Positions 41,010-52,699 of a stretch of DNA of 64,000 nt are shown one piece after another. The notes below the pieces were generated by a model. It did not search any database. It was not told where the DNA came from and saw nothing but the letters and a program-made list of their open reading frames with translations. Where the stretch lies: NCBI GenBank assembly GCA_902729315.2, contig LR746269.1:8778231-8842230 (forward strand), in the 5' to 3' direction. Every line of letters starts with the position of its first letter. Position 1 is the first letter of the stretch. Source of the DNA: Spirodela intermedia (Eukaryota; Streptophyta; Magnoliopsida; Alismatales; Araceae). The position numbers were made by a program, and so were the translations under genes.

Positions 41010-42055
41010 CTTCCATGAACAGTAGGAAATATACCATCTTTGAACAGCTCCTTTTATGTTCTTCGGTTTGGCAGGGCCGCCCGAGTCGTCCAAGATATGC
41101 TATAAATGTAAGAAGCCCGGCCACCTGTCGCGGGACTGCCAGGAACACGTGGAGGAAGTTGCCAAAAGTGTCACTTGGGAGGCCCCTTTTGGCCCGACCA
41201 AAGCCACCACCGACGCTCCCGAGCGAGTGTTCATGGAGGAGGAGGGCATCCACGAGATAACCGAAGAGGAGAAGGGTAGGTTGAATGAGCTTGACTACTT
41301 CACAGGGGCCCCACTCGTCAGCGACGTCCTGCTGTACGCTGTGCCAGTCTGCGGACCCTACAACGCCCTGCAGAGCTACAAGTATCGTGTGAAGATCACC
41401 CCGGGCACGGCCAAGAAGGGGAAAGGTACCCACCCACCCACCCTCTTTTGCCCCTCCAATTATCTTCTTCTCCCACGCTTAAAATTGCTGCTAGAATTTT
41501 GTTATTATGGATCATAGACAGCAGTAGCCGCAGATGATGAGAAATTGCTGCTTTGCTCTTATGAACTACGAACTGGTTCTCTTTATTTTAGATCTACTAG
41601 TTCTATCTACACCCCTTTCTCTCTCTTGCTCTCTTGCTATCAGTCCCTCTCTTCTCTTACTCCTCCCATCTATTTCTATCCATATCCCCCCTCTCTCTCT
41701 CTCTCCCCACCTCCCCTTCTTCATCTGTTTTTCTGTCCTCTCTTTCCCTCTCTGTTCTTTCTCTCTCTATAGTATATCTCCATCCTATCTTTCTCCAAAT
41801 TTCTTGTTGTTCGTGATTGAATAAGAAGACTCACTGATTGGGTGAATGCCGCTTGTTCCCGCAGCTGCAAAAACCGCCATGAACCTGTTCAGTCATATCC
41901 CGGAGGCTACGGGGAGAGAGAAGGAGCTAATGAAGGCGTGTACAGACGCAGAGCTGGTGGCGTCGATCGTCGGTAATGTGAAGATCACCGCACCTGGACT
42001 CACTCAGCTGAAACAGAAACAGAAGAAGGAAAAGAAGTCCGCTAAAGATAAATAG
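23791..42055 (+). CDS. NEMF: NEMF/RQC2 homologue, ribosome-associated quality control (CAT-tail) factor, plant CCHC form
   Basis: Binds the stalled 60S ribosome-nascent chain complex, recruits the Listerin ligase and, in yeast Rqc2, directs C-terminal Ala/Thr addition. Exons: 23791-23895, 29776-29888, 29980-30076, 30226-30350, 30906-31434, 32961-33146, 33743-34036, 34988-35140, 36967-37121, 38423-38528, 38664-39602, 39705-39786, 41075-41425, 41865-42055; 1,141 residues. NFACT-N is N-terminal and retains Asp10 and Asp104-Arg105 (GYDR), matching the Rqc2 residues Asp9, Asp98 and Arg99 needed for CAT tailing. A Lys/Glu-rich coiled-coil middle (about 340-540) follows, then NFACT-R ([26 protein letters not shown]), an acidic linker, a CCHC zinc knuckle (Cys970, Cys973, His978, Cys983) and NFACT-C, ending in a Lys-rich tail. 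The Arabidopsis counterpart is EMB1441, an essential zinc-knuckle protein of similar length. Intron 1 is 5.9 kb with a GC donor. Convergent with RPS1. Confidence 0.97.
23896..23901 (+). other. Non-canonical GC splice donor of NEMF intron 1
   Basis: Exon 1 must end at CCC AAG (Ser-Pro-Lys) because exon 2 resumes with Thr-Tyr-Leu-Phe-Lys-Leu-Met, the conserved continuation. The donor read here is AAG|GCAAGT, the classical strong GC-AG donor context. No GT donor nearby keeps the frame. Confidence 0.85.
25480..25925 (+). mobile_element. Relic of a Copia-type LTR end and primer-binding site
   Basis: The stretch around 25,904-25,920 (TGATATTAGAGCAAGG) differs little from the usual Copia initiator-Met tRNA primer-binding site TGGTATCAGAGC. 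Just before it a sequence ends in CA at 25,898-25,899, as an LTR should, and a TTAAATAGG TATA-like motif lies about 300 bp further upstream. The left limit is a guess. No gag-pol reading frame follows, so this is a decayed fragment. A similar sequence with GTGAGCTCAAGGATTCAC occurs near 16,720. Confidence 0.45.
26008..26710 (+). repeat. Left arm of a long inverted repeat in NEMF intron 1
   Basis: This roughly 700-bp segment matches the reverse complement of 27,282-27,978 along its whole length with substitutions and small indels. Shared blocks include AAGATATGCAT-ATACATTGCA, CAACTTCCTATGAT, GACTTG-CAAGTTTTCAAGG, AAAAATGAAGAAATTATTGAAA and AACAATATCAAAGTTGCAAA. No reading frame is conserved between the arms. 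It could be a long-terminal-inverted-repeat DNA element or an inverted duplication of an older repeat. Confidence 0.85.
26711..27281. other. Spacer between the inverted-repeat arms
   Basis: About 570 bp with no recognisable coding sequence; two open frames of 64-70 codons show no known motif. The spacer would form the loop if the two arms paired in the NEMF pre-mRNA. Confidence 0.6.
27282..27978 (-). repeat. Right arm of the long inverted repeat in NEMF intron 1
   Basis: Reverse-complement partner of 26,008-26,710. Similarity fades outside TAAGATATGC at the outer ends and beyond the AATTCAAC/GTTAAATT block at the inner ends. No clear target-site duplication could be read at the outer boundaries. 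Confidence 0.85.
31435..41074 (+). other. Other NEMF introns over 300 bp
   Basis: Introns 5 (31435-32960), 6 (33147-33742), 7 (34037-34987), 8 (35141-36966), 9 (37122-38422) and 12 (39787-41074) hold no other gene I can support. Intron 7 contains a tandem duplication (listed separately). Intron 9 contains a GC-richer, coding-looking stretch (about 37,500-37,880) that is interrupted by stops in the frames checked. Intron 12 ends with (TA)n then (GA)n at about 40,954-41,006, just before exon 13. Confidence 0.6.
34292..34508 (+). repeat. Tandem duplication (about 127 bp) in NEMF intron 7
   Basis: Two copies, from about 34,292 and 34,419, each begin CATTACTTATTTTTCTGTCAG and carry GTTAAACTGGCGGCAGCTCA followed by a TCTTACAT block. 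The second copy is shorter. It lies wholly within the intron and leaves both splice sites alone. Confidence 0.75.
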
Positions 42056-42438
42056 GGCCAATATTTCTCTCTCTCTCTCTAAAAATGTACACATGGGCTT
42101 TCCTTAGGGTTTTTGGCTGAGTTCTGTGGCCTGGGTCTTGATCGTGTACCTAGCCGTCACCCACAGAAGAGGGATAATTGTGGGGAGAAGGTGGAGAGTG
42201 CCACAGAGTACTTTGGTTGGTGTCCGAGAAGATTTACCGAGGCTGATCTCCCATCTCGCCCAAGAATTTTGCTTGGAGGTGGCGTAAATCATTTCAATTT
42301 GTGAATTGATTGGCCGATGGGTTTAGTTTTTCTGATCCTCAGAAGAGCGGCGCTTCTGAGGGATCTGATTTCATCAGTTGAACAGGTAAATGAGTCCAAT
42401 TGAGATGTCTAAGTAGCATTTCATCATTATCCTCTCTA

Positions 42439-42536
<98 letters not shown>

Positions 42537-42870
42537 GCTCGCTAAGTAAATGAAAATATATATGTATATGCATATATATATATATATATGCCTGCTGCCC
42601 ATCTTCAGTTCAGTGCCATCAACTGCCAAAGCCTTTGGAAAATGTCTCACAACATAGGGCACCCACCCTCTCTCTCTCTCTCTTTCTCTCTCTAAGAGTT
42701 ATTCTCCCTCCTGGGGCCAGCAGAGAAGCTCATACAATCGGCAAAGTCTAAACCATAGTAGAGGGTGGGAAGAGAAGCTTATACAATTGACAACAAATTC
42801 AGAAACATTAAAAACAGGGGTAGGAGGCAAAGGAGATGCTAAGCATCCCAAAGAAACGTACATCCATACA

Positions 42871-42907
<37 letters not shown>
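42056..42907. other. Convergent 3' intergenic region between NEMF and RPS1
   Basis: This 852-bp interval holds the 3' ends of both genes. It contains one of the longest dinucleotide tracts here, (CT)n from about 42,437 to 42,527, then (TA)n near 42,562-42,588, and another (CT)n at 42,875-42,908 abutting the RPS1 stop codon. I see no gene in it. Confidence 0.75.
42437..42527. repeat. Long (CT)n microsatellite
   Basis: About 45 uninterrupted CT copies in the shared 3' region of NEMF and RPS1. Confidence 0.95.
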
Positions 42908-42911
<4 letters not shown>

Positions 42912-45900
42912 ACTTCTTCAGCAGGGGGGATGTCGGTCAAGTCTAGGCCTTCAACAGGCAAGTCCGGGGTGAGAGGGCTGAGGATGCCGTCCGAGCTCAG
43001 GGACAATCCACTCTGCATGATATACATGGAAAGAAGCATAAGAACAACTTCCAGAGATCAGATCCTCAGATCCAGTGATCCTTCTAGGCTAATCTTCTGG
43101 AGATAGGAGATGGATCCCTGGATTTCATGATCCTAGGGTTCCTTTAGGGCATCTATCTGAATGGATATTCAATCCTTCAACTCATCAGATAAGATATCAG
43201 ATCCTCAGATTTACCAGATTCAGCTGGTTTGAATCTGACCTTGCCAGATCAAGACTGGCTCTGCAAGATGACTTCTCCGAAGGTTGAAGTTTTTAAGGTT
43301 TAGGGTTCTGGGTTTTACCGTTCTACAGTCTCACCAACATCAGGCTAAGGTTTGGCAGAGCATAGCTCACCTCTGGCTGGAATCTCAGCATGTCAGCACG
43401 GGCCATGGCTTCTGCCTGAGCAATCCTCTGCCGGAATGCCTGAGCCATCTCATCGGCCTACGAAGAACACAATAATAATAATATTTAATAATAATTAATA
43501 ACATGCCTCAGTGAGGGAGTGAGTACGAGTTTCGAGGGAATTAACTAAAATTACCTTCTCAAAGACGAGCTTGGGATTGCGGATCATGTCGCCGGGTGTG
43601 GGCTCAAGCTTCTTCGTCGAGAGGCTCACGCGCCCTCTCTCACGATCGTGGCTCAGAATCATCACCTACTCATGGGAAAAAAAATATATTATTTCTCCAC
43701 AGATTATCCACCGAGGAAAAGGGTAAATCCAAGTTACCTTGAGGGTGTCGCCAGGCTGGAGGACAGTGGAGACGTCTGAGACCCGGTCGTGGCTGATCTG
43801 GCTGACGTGGAGGAGCCCAGTCAGCCCACCGATGTCAATGAATGCGCCATATGGCTTCAGGCTCTGCACCGTCCCCACCACGACCGATCCGATGCCAAGC
43901 TGGGCCTGGCTGTCTGCCATGGCCTTGCGGTTGCTCAGCACGAGCCTTGACTGCTCCTCGTCGACCTCCACAAACTTCAGGGGCAGCTCCCGGTTGATGA
44001 GCTCCTCCGCGGTGGATTTCTGATCGCCAAATCAATGATCAAAAGGGTGTGGAGACCGGTAGATAGCATTGACTTCCCGGTCAAGCTAGCTTCCCACCAT
44101 TGACGCAGGGCCTTTGATTTAATAGAAAGAAAGTCAGCGGAAGACGAGTCCAGGGAACCCACCGTCGATATCTGGGAGAAGGGCACAAACCCGCGAAGGC
44201 CCTCCACAATGGCCACGATGCCTCCTTTGTTACCCCCAATAACCTGCACACGCATACATCAAGCCCGGGTTGTCAAAATAAAAAAAATAAAAAAAATTTA
44301 TATGTTAATCCACAAAATGTCGCTTTTTTCTTTTTGAATTGTCAGGGCCAAATATCATAAATTTTGATTATCAGAACCAAATGATCAAACGTCATAAGCT
44401 GGATCCCTTATTCTCCTATCGCGAATCAGCTATCGGAGAAATGTTGACAAAGAGTTGAAACCGCTGCTTCTGAATGGATGTCACAGAAGATTTGTCTGTC
44501 GTTAACATTTGGTCAGACTTCACTTTGTCCACCACATGGGGGAAGTCAACTTGAAGAAATCGTTAACAGAAGACATCTTCCTGGGAGTAAATTTCATCCA
44601 AAACTGTGAATTCCGTCCATGCCCATCACAATTTTCACAAATTAAATAAATAGTCCTACATTTATTTCTCAATTAATTAAGAATTTGTGCAATCTCGAGG
44701 CCAGTGACCGTGCTGAAATTACCAGCGGTATATTTTCCAAAATAAGCAACCTTGACTAGGCCTTTTTACTAAAAAAAGGAAAAAGGGTGATCAACGAACA
44801 AAGTAGGCAGGTCATTTTGATATGTTCACCAATAGAATCATTTTCTTCCTTCCCAAGTTTCAGCAGCAATCACTCAAATGATGCTCTATGATGAATCACT
44901 ATACTAATCAGTCAAACACCATCTTCTATACAGCATCCTTCAAATTCTCAAAAATAATAAAAAAAATTAAAAGAGGACGTCCCACACTCCAATCGTCTAA
45001 GAGAGATCAGGGGAAGAAGAAGGAGATTAAAGGTTTGTAATCCTCCTGTACTTGATGCACAGATTAATAAAGAAAGAGAAAAATTTGTCAATAATTCTAC
45101 GAGTGGGCAAATTTAGCATGATTGGTACGGATAATAAGTAAGCGGATAAGAATTATAACGCTAAATTTGAATGAAAAACAAAGAAGAGGAAGAATCAGCG
45201 AATATGTTCCCACCTTACCCTTGACAACAACATCCTCAGCCTGCAGCTGCCGGCATCTTTCCCAGGCAAGATCATACTGGATTGAACGCAGGCTCAAAAT
45301 CAAGCTGTCATCTGCTTCGTTCTCCCCAATCACCACAAATTCCTCCTGGAAACCTGGAAAGATGCCTGCTTCAGCTACGTGCTTGACTCTGTAGATGCAT
45401 GCTTCCTGGGCAGGCAGGTAAGCTGAAGACTTGGCGGTGATGTCAACAAGCGCTCCATTCATGTCCACCATGAACACAGTTCCTTTAACCTGAATAGTGA
45501 GAAAAGGCGTCAGATGGCCATGTTTGGACTACTAATTATTGGATATTTCCAGCGCTTACATAATTATTTCATCAGTATGAACCCGAAAAAGAAAAAAATT
45601 ATGGAATAGAAAAAAGTTGCCTATGGAAGCCCAAAACATTTTGCACCAAGATATTGAATACATGACGAAGTAAATAATAGAAAAACCATCCTGGTTAGTA
45701 TGATGGCAGTCAACGTATGGTTAGAGCATGGCTAGAATAGTAGCTCGAAATACATTAGCATGGCATATATCCTTGGAGAGAGCCCTCTCTCTCTCTCTCT
45801 ATCTCTCTCTCTCAAAAGGGCAGGTGATTAAGAGCTCTTATTTAAGACTTTCCTGAATCCAGTTCCACTCTAGATTATCATCCGTGTAATCTTCGGCATA

Positions 45901-46795
45901 GACGTCAAATTTCATTTCAAAATATTTCAAAGCGCCAAAATCGATATCAAACTATTTTAAGATTAACGCTCACCAACCCGAAGAATCCAAAAATTCAGGG
46001 CGAATGACTCCGATCATCAGAGATTTTTCAAATCCATGTAAACAAGAAAGTGCAGTTCATGAATGCGGAGGTAGGACAAGCTATTTAGAGAGTGACGTGA
46101 ATAATTCTGAATATTTCTAAAAGATTGTTCTCAGAAAGACAGAAGATGAGGTAGGGAAATTTTAATTGCATAGCAGAAGGATCTCATTTACAGCAACAAC
46201 TCTGGGGACGCTAAAAGGAAATATATTATCCTAAAAGGAGCATCACAATCTGAGGCTGTTCTCATCCACCGATCTGTCACATTGAGGAATTATCCCCCCC
46301 CCTTGTCCCCCCTCGCCAGGTCAAGCGCACACACATGTATCTGTCTATATTCCTCCCTGGTTCGGTGGCAGAGATGACGAAGGACATAATGCGCGGAATT
46401 ATCCTCGATCTCCTTCCCACACTAAGAGAGGGCCTGGAGAGCGAGGGGGGCAACCTAGGGTGGTGAGTAAAGTTAGGGTACAGAGGAAGACAGACCTTGG
46501 TGCCGACTTCGGAATCGAAGTCGTACTTCTCGAGGGCGCTGAGGAAGTCGTCAACGGAGAAGGAGACGCCCTCCATGGGGGCGGTGCGGCAGCGGTCGTA
46601 GGCCTGCTCAAACTGCTCCTTGAGCTGCACCTTCTCCCTCGCCTGCAGCGCGTTGGTGTTCAGGTTCACCGCCTGCGCCACCACGAGCGGCCTGCAGGGA
46701 AGGGGGCTGCTCCTCTGCACGGGCTTCGCAAGTGGGGAAGACGACAGAGGGGGGCACCTCAGTCCAGCAAACTGCTGCCCCAGCGCCGCCGCCAT
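42908..46795 (-). CDS. RPS1: 30S ribosomal protein S1, chloroplastic (bS1c)
   Basis: mRNA-binding component of the plastid small ribosomal subunit. Minus-strand exons: 46795-46496, 45489-45214, 44243-44163, 44019-43738, 43665-43555, 43457-43371, 43012-42908. Every junction is in phase 0 with GT-AG sites; product 413 residues, close to spinach CS1 (411). Residues 1 to about 41 form a Ser/Pro/Arg-rich plastid transit peptide. Three S1 RNA-binding repeats follow: about 97-165 ([17 protein letters not shown]), about 184-250 ([20 protein letters not shown]) and about 262-331 ([27 protein letters not shown]). A short helical and acidic tail ends PPAEEV. Three S1 domains, against up to six in bacterial S1, is normal for the plastid form. 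Gene order is convergent with NEMF and divergent from CSP41b. Confidence 0.97.
44244..46495 (-). other. RPS1 introns 2 and 1
   Basis: Intron 2 (44244-45213) is AT-rich with nothing notable. Intron 1 (45490-46495) has a (CT)n tract at about 45,784-45,813. No separate gene is supported in either. Confidence 0.7.
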
Positions 46796-49586
46796 CTTCT
46801 TCCTCTTCCTCTGCTCCTGCGCGAGCTTCGAGAGAGAGAGAGAGGAAAGAAGGAGAAGGGGGATTGAGCTCTCTGGGTAGGATAAGGCGATGGCTTGGAG
46901 ACAGTAATGTTATCCTCCTCTGTGGAGGCGCGGGGTGTGCTGGCAAACCGGAGGATATTTCGTTTTACCCCCTGCTTAACATATCATTCTTAATTAAAAC
47001 CCTGACCTCTTCGTATCTATCTTCACCGCAACTTCCCATTCTTACTAAGATCTTCACCCTCTCCATTGTTGACCTACCAAAATGGTCAAGGGTGTTTGAC
47101 CCCCTTGACCTGTCAGAATAGTCAACCCCAATGTGTCAGCAATAGTGAGCCATTCCTACAATAATCTATTAACCATTTGAGTGACATAAAACTATTAGTA
47201 ACATGATCCCCCCAAGTCCCAAGTCCTCTGTTTTTTTTTTGTTTTTTTTTTTTATTGTTTGATTGATTCTGAGGTGACCACAGAAGAGTGAGACTAGCAC
47301 CATATGTGTCATTACCTAACGTGTGAGGTAGAAATATGAGCATGTTTAAGAAAAATGAGAGCAATTAGTAAATTGGCACATGCTAGGAGTATAACATAGT
47401 TTATTTCTTATGATGTGATTTCTAATAGCATATGCAACATGCATGGGAATTGTGGACGACAAGGTATATGTGTGCCAGTAATAAAGTGATATGAAATGTG
47501 AGAAAAAGTATGCCAATATAGCATCACATCATGAATGCATCATATGGGAGTACATCCAGACAATATAGCATCATGTGACTGTTAGATGATGTGGTAACAT
47601 CGATGAACACAAATACATACATACATACATACATTAGATGATATAACATATTGTTTTCTCTTGAGAAGTCTAGAAGAAGGATTGAGACAAGACATACAAC
47701 TAGAACTTCTTCCAAGCCTTGATCCAAAGAGCATGTCCACCAAACCTACTCAAACTCTGTAGATACTAGATTACTATAGAACCCAAAGACTTCAGCTAGC
47801 CTTCAACTAAGAGAGATAGTGCTAGTCAACACATATTCCCCAAAATAGTAACTCTTAAGGGGCCAAAAGAAAGTTAGTGCTCAACTAATCTCACATAAAT
47901 TGATGGTCCAAGTTAGAATTGTCAGGTACTACTGACTAGAAGCAATTAAGCACAAGAGTAGTAGAACAAGTGAATGGTCTCATGCATTTGATGCCATTAC
48001 TTCTTTTGGCATGAATTCATGCACCCAAAAGCATGAAAACTTCATGTAAAGAAGAGCCACTTGAATGCTTGGGAAAACATGTGAAACTGTTGTTAAGTGG
48101 AGTTGACTTGCCTTGTAAGTCATTAATGTGATTTTTTTCTCAATTTTTTATGAGCCTTTGAAGGTCAAAAAGTGACCAAATATGATGACCCCCCTAATGG
48201 AGAGTTGTGCTTATTTTTTTCTCATATTTCCTCACACAATGTTATCCCCCTCACATACTTCTTTCTAACAAAGAAGTCAGAAAATGGACGTAGATAGTTT
48301 TTGATAATATAGAGTTACCATTTTACCCTTGTATGCACTTTTGCCACAACGTTAATCTTTGTTCTTGCCAAGTGTATGTGATAAACAATCATCATAGTGG
48401 GTGGGTTTGAGTCTCCTTTTGTGGTATGAGTCATCTCGCTTCTTCTTAGGTCACATTGGAAATGTGTTAAGAAAGCCTTCTTCATATGGGGTGAGTCTGC
48501 TCACTCTCATAGGGGTAAGTTGGTCATAATGAGTATTAAACTTTCTCACACTAAGTCTACTCAATTACAAGAAAGTTGATAATTTTTTATTTCTGATAAT
48601 TATATATCTATGTAGAATTAAGATTAATTTTGAAAATACTTTTGTAAATGCTCATCATAATTTTGGTCACATAGCATGGCATTTTAAACCCTACTATGTA
48701 TTTTGTCAAAATATCAAAACTATCAAGGCTCAAGAAATCGGCATATATTAAGACAATGTGAATAATATATAAATATGAATATTATATAAATATGAATATT
48801 ATAAATATTTTAACATAATAATATACATCAATGGATCGACAGTGAGATATTAAAGAAATACATTAATGAATAAATAGGCAACATTATAAATAAGACGACA
48901 AATGTATTTGCCAAGTGAGGTTCCAACCATATATATTTATGAAGGCATAAACAGCCCTGACTTGATTAAATATTCTGCAAGGCTACTAATTTATATTACA
49001 GCGCAAGATAGTAAGAGTATGTCACCGAGGAGAATAAGAGGAAAATATAATGACATATTATATCAATATATTGGGATTTATGAGGTGTGCTCAATGACTG
49101 TAGTGACTAAGTACTTTGTTAGAACGGTGCCCAGCCCTCACCTCCACTCAGACAGACCCAGATGGGGCTGGCGATGATGGGCTGTGATGATGGTGAATTG
49201 CTAGCTAAGCTCTCATCTTGAGTGCGTCTTCTTGTTCACCGATTCTCCGCGGCGGAAGGGTCCCTTCTGTCTGGTCGTATCCAGGAGAAGCTCCCCGTGG
49301 GGCCGGTGTTTGTTCGTCAATGGCGGGTTGAGGTTAAAGAGAAGGAAGAGGGGATCACTAGCTGTGAAACGAGAGGCTGAGGAAAAGGTGGGGCCTCAGT
49401 CTTATCCTCTTCCTCATCTCACCAGCGGCTGAGGCGGAGAGGCAGTGGGAGAGAGGAGGAGAGGATGATGATGTTACGGACCTGTGCATCACCGTCGAGG
49501 TTGAGTGTCGGCCCATTACATACGGAGCGGCCACCTCAAGGACAGGAAGCCGTAGAAGGAGGAGCAGGTGGGCGGAGGTGGCGGCG
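46796..49586. other. Spacer between divergent RPS1 (-) and CSP41b (+)
   Basis: 2.8 kb. The RPS1-proximal 300 bp is GC-richer and includes GATAAGG (about 46,881), an I-box-like motif. The CSP41b-proximal part has CTTATC (I-box on the other strand, about 49,401) and GGCCCA (49,510-49,515). The middle (47,120-48,900) is AT-rich, repeat-like DNA with poly-T, (CATA)n near 47,620 and 17-bp direct repeats of ATAAATATGAATATTAT at about 48,758-48,812. No gene is recognised. Confidence 0.65.
49510..49515 (+). promoter_or_regulatory. Site II motif upstream of CSP41b
   Basis: GGCCCA, the reverse of TGGGCC, lies about 72 bp before the CSP41b start codon, so it may be in the promoter or the 5' leader. Single copy; weak evidence alone. 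Confidence 0.3.
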
Positions 49587-51257
49587 ATGGCGAAGCTGGC
49601 GGTGATGCAGCGGGGTCATCCTTCCCTTCAGTTCTCGCTTCCCCCTTCCTCCCTCTCCGATTTCCATGGCGTCAGGCTCAGCTCCCCGGTTCAGGTGATC
49701 GCCGGAGAAATGCCCGTCGAGTGGAATCAATTTAGGGTTCCAAAGGAGGGAGTCGAACCTCAATTTCGGGTGCTAATCAGTCGATCGCCCTCTCTCCTGT
49801 CCTGTTTGGCAGATGAAGAGGAAGCCATGGGAGACCCGGGGGGCCTTGCAGGTGACAGCATCTGCCACCAAGAAGATCCTGATAATGGGGGGAACGAGAT
49901 TCATCGGGGTGTTCCTGACCAGGCTTCTGGTGAAGGAGGGCCATCAGGTTTGCTGCCGCTCCTGAAGAAGCTTCGGGTCTGAATGATGGAAGCTTCTGCA
50001 ATCGTCTTCATCGTCGTCATTATCTTCTTCTTCTTCTTCTTCTTCTTCCACCAGGTGACGTTGTTCACGAGGGGAAAAGCAGCCATCACGAAGAAGCTCC
50101 CTGGGGAATCCGATGAAGAGTATTCTGACTTCTCTTCCAAGGTAAGCCCCTGGTTCTGCAAAAATTCCGCTAGAAAATGATGTAGCAGATCATAATCCTC
50201 CAAGATTCCAGAGATGGGTTGGTCCAATGTTAGTCTCTTAGTAGCCTATTTAGAACCCTAAATTTATTTTCCAATGTTAGCATCATCACACTATCCGGGA
50301 AGACTCATTGATTACTTACAGAACCTAAATGCCACAACTTGATTGTAGTCGGGAGGAGCTTAGAACCCTAAATTTATCTTTCCTGTTACAGTATAGTCAT
50401 CTAGTAATACGCTCCAAGGATAACGTTGAACTGAAGCTATGGCAACATGATCATAGGTGCTGCATCTGAAGGGGGACAGGCAAGACTTCGAATTTGTGAA
50501 GAAAGCCCTCTCGGCAGAGGGGTTCGACGTAGTATATGACATAAACGGTAACTCTCATGTTCTACTATCTGGTTGACCTTCCTCTCCTGATGCTCCCATG
50601 GAGGTATTTTCCTTTTTTTAGCTAATTTTTTGTTATCCCCCCCCCCTCCCCCTGATAATCTCCCCCTTTCAGGCCGTGAGGCGAACGAAGTAGAGCCCAT
50701 CTTGGATGCCCTCCCGAACCTAGAACAGTAGGCGAATCTTCCATACTTGGAAATGGGTCAACGTCTGACCTTCCCAACTTCTGGCGTGGAACTAAAAGAT
50801 TTTCTATTTCAGGTACATTTATTGCTCGTCAGCCGGGGTTTATCTGAAATCCGACCTTCTTCCTCACTTCGAGGTGGGTTATGTCGTGAAAGAGATGGTG
50901 TTCTTGGAGGCCCTTGCTCTGACAGTTGACTTTTTTTGGGGGATCCGTAGACGGATGCAGTTGACCCGAAGAGCCGGCACAAGGGGAAGCTCAACACGGA
51001 GAGCTTGCTGCAGTCAAGGGATGTGAACTGGACCTCTATAAGGCCCGTCTACATCTACGGGCCTCTGAACTACAACCCGGTGGAGGAGTGGTTCTTCCAC
51101 CGCCTAAAAGCCGGCCGTCCGATCCCCATCCCTGGCTCCGGAGTCCAGATTACGCAGCTCGGCCACGTCAAGGTTAGTGACGATCAGTCATCTGCTGTTT
51201 CTTCTAACGTGTTTATACAAGCTATACCCCCTCTTTTCTCATAGATATATGTTTATT

Positions 51258-51299
<42 letters not shown>

Positions 51300-52323
51300 T
51301 AAGAAAATAAAAGGATCAACGTGCCAATTTCTCCTTTGATAGCATAGTTCTAATTGCGCGGTAAGAAAATAAATTTTATTCCTCAGAAAATCATGTTCAC
51401 GGTATAAAACCAGGAAGGGAAGCCAATTGATTTATGGAGAAGAGGAAGTCACTGAGTGAAGAAATGATGGGTGGATTTGGACTGATTTCAGGATCTGGCG
51501 ACGGCCTTCATCAAAGTGCTTGGGCATCCCAAGGCCAGCAAACAGGTCTTCAACATTTCTGGCTCTAAATATGTCACCTTTGATGGTCTCGCGAGGGCAT
51601 GCGCCAAGGTGAGCATATGCATTAATTATTTCTGTTCAATTTCCTCTGAATATTCTTATTGGGCGAATATTCCTGTGAATTATTTCTGTTCAATTTCCTG
51701 TTTAATTATGAATGGGTTTATTTTCAGTTTTAGCTATTATTTTATTTGGCACTAAATATGATGCCACCTTGGATGGGTTGGCAATGGCACGTGGGAAATT
51801 ATGGAGAATATTTGTCAATTTATTTCAGCCATTTAATTCGGCTTGTGTTTTCCAGGCTGGTGGGTTCCCTGAGCCGGAGATCGTCCACTATAACCCCAAG
51901 GACTATGATTTTGGAAAGCTCAAGGCATTCCCCTTCCGTGACCAGGTATTTACTATTTATGACTCCTCGATTCAGGAAACTATGGGGAAATCAATGGCTT
52001 CTATTTCTTTCTTCTTTTAGAATATGCACCTTCTTTCTCATAACTTGAGACAGAAAAGGGGGAGAAATAAAATCAAAACATACCTGAAAAAGACCGAAGC
52101 CTGAGGGATCACCTAGCATCCTCCCCTTCTCTCTCTCTTTCAGCATTTCTTCGCATCCATAGAGAAGGCTGCCAAGGAGCTGGGATGGACCCCAGAGTTT
52201 GACCTTGTTGAGGGCCTGGCGGACTCCTACAACCTCGACTTCGGGCGGGGAACCTATCGAAAGGAGGCTGACTTCACCACCGATGACATGATCCTTAGCA
52301 AGACCTTTGTTCTTCAGAAGTAG
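49587..52323 (+). CDS. CSP41B: Chloroplast stem-loop binding protein of 41 kDa b (CSP41b/CRB)
   Basis: Plastid RNA-binding, dehydrogenase-fold protein that, with CSP41a, stabilises plastid transcripts and associates with ribosomes. Exons: 49587-49694, 49813-49947, 50055-50141, 50457-50547, 50673-50727, 50813-50873, 50951-51172, 51492-51608, 51856-51945, 52144-52323; 381 residues (Arabidopsis 378). Residues 1 to about 50 are the transit peptide. KKILIMGGTRFIG at 56-68 is the nucleotide-binding glycine loop. YIYCSSAGVYLKSD (160-173), SIRPVYIYGPLNYNPVEEWF and the tail DFTTDDMILSKTFVLQK are family hallmarks. The start is the second ATG context, MAKLAVMQRG, since upstream in-frame sequence lacks another Met. 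Intron 3 ends in a CT-rich tract. Intron 8 carries a decayed copy of exon 8. AATAAA occurs at 52,596. Confidence 0.97.
51257..51299 (+). repeat. (ATT)n microsatellite in CSP41b intron 7
   Basis: About 14 copies of ATT in the intron between exons 7 and 8. The rest of this 319-bp intron shows nothing else. Confidence 0.9.
51745..51800 (+). pseudogene. Decayed duplicate of CSP41b exon 8 inside intron 8
   Basis: GGCACTAAATATG followed by CCACCTTGGATGG in the intron parallels GGCTCTAAATATG followed by CACCTTTGATGG at the end of exon 8. It is readable as GTKYDATLDGLAMARGK against the exon's GSKYVTFDGLARACAK. An extra ATG triplet and lost splice-donor consensus mark it as non-functional. A second direct repeat in the intron (AATTATTTCTGTTCAATTTCC, near 51,625 and 51,680) supports a local duplication history. 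The frame is open into exon 9. Confidence 0.65.
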
Positions 52324-52652
52324 CCTGCTGAGAAGACTTTATTTCTCTCTCTCCCTCCCCCTCTCTCTCTGACGGCGTTGACCGTCACCGTTTGTTCGAT
52401 GGAAGATGCCTTCATTCTTTTTGTGGGGATCTTATCCTGAAATTCGGAACCTGTGCCGTCAACTTTCTACCAGTTCTAGACAGTCGATTCCTTCCTGTCT
52501 ATGGGGGACGTAGTGCCTACGGAGAGGGGGATCAGAGAGAGAGGCTCACAACTGTGTCCGAGGAGGAGACATGCACGTGTGACTGACCCGGTAAGAATAA
52601 ATGAGGCTACTTTCTTGTATTCCAAGAGATCTCTCGGAAAACCCAGAAAAGA

Positions 52653-52699
<47 letters not shown>

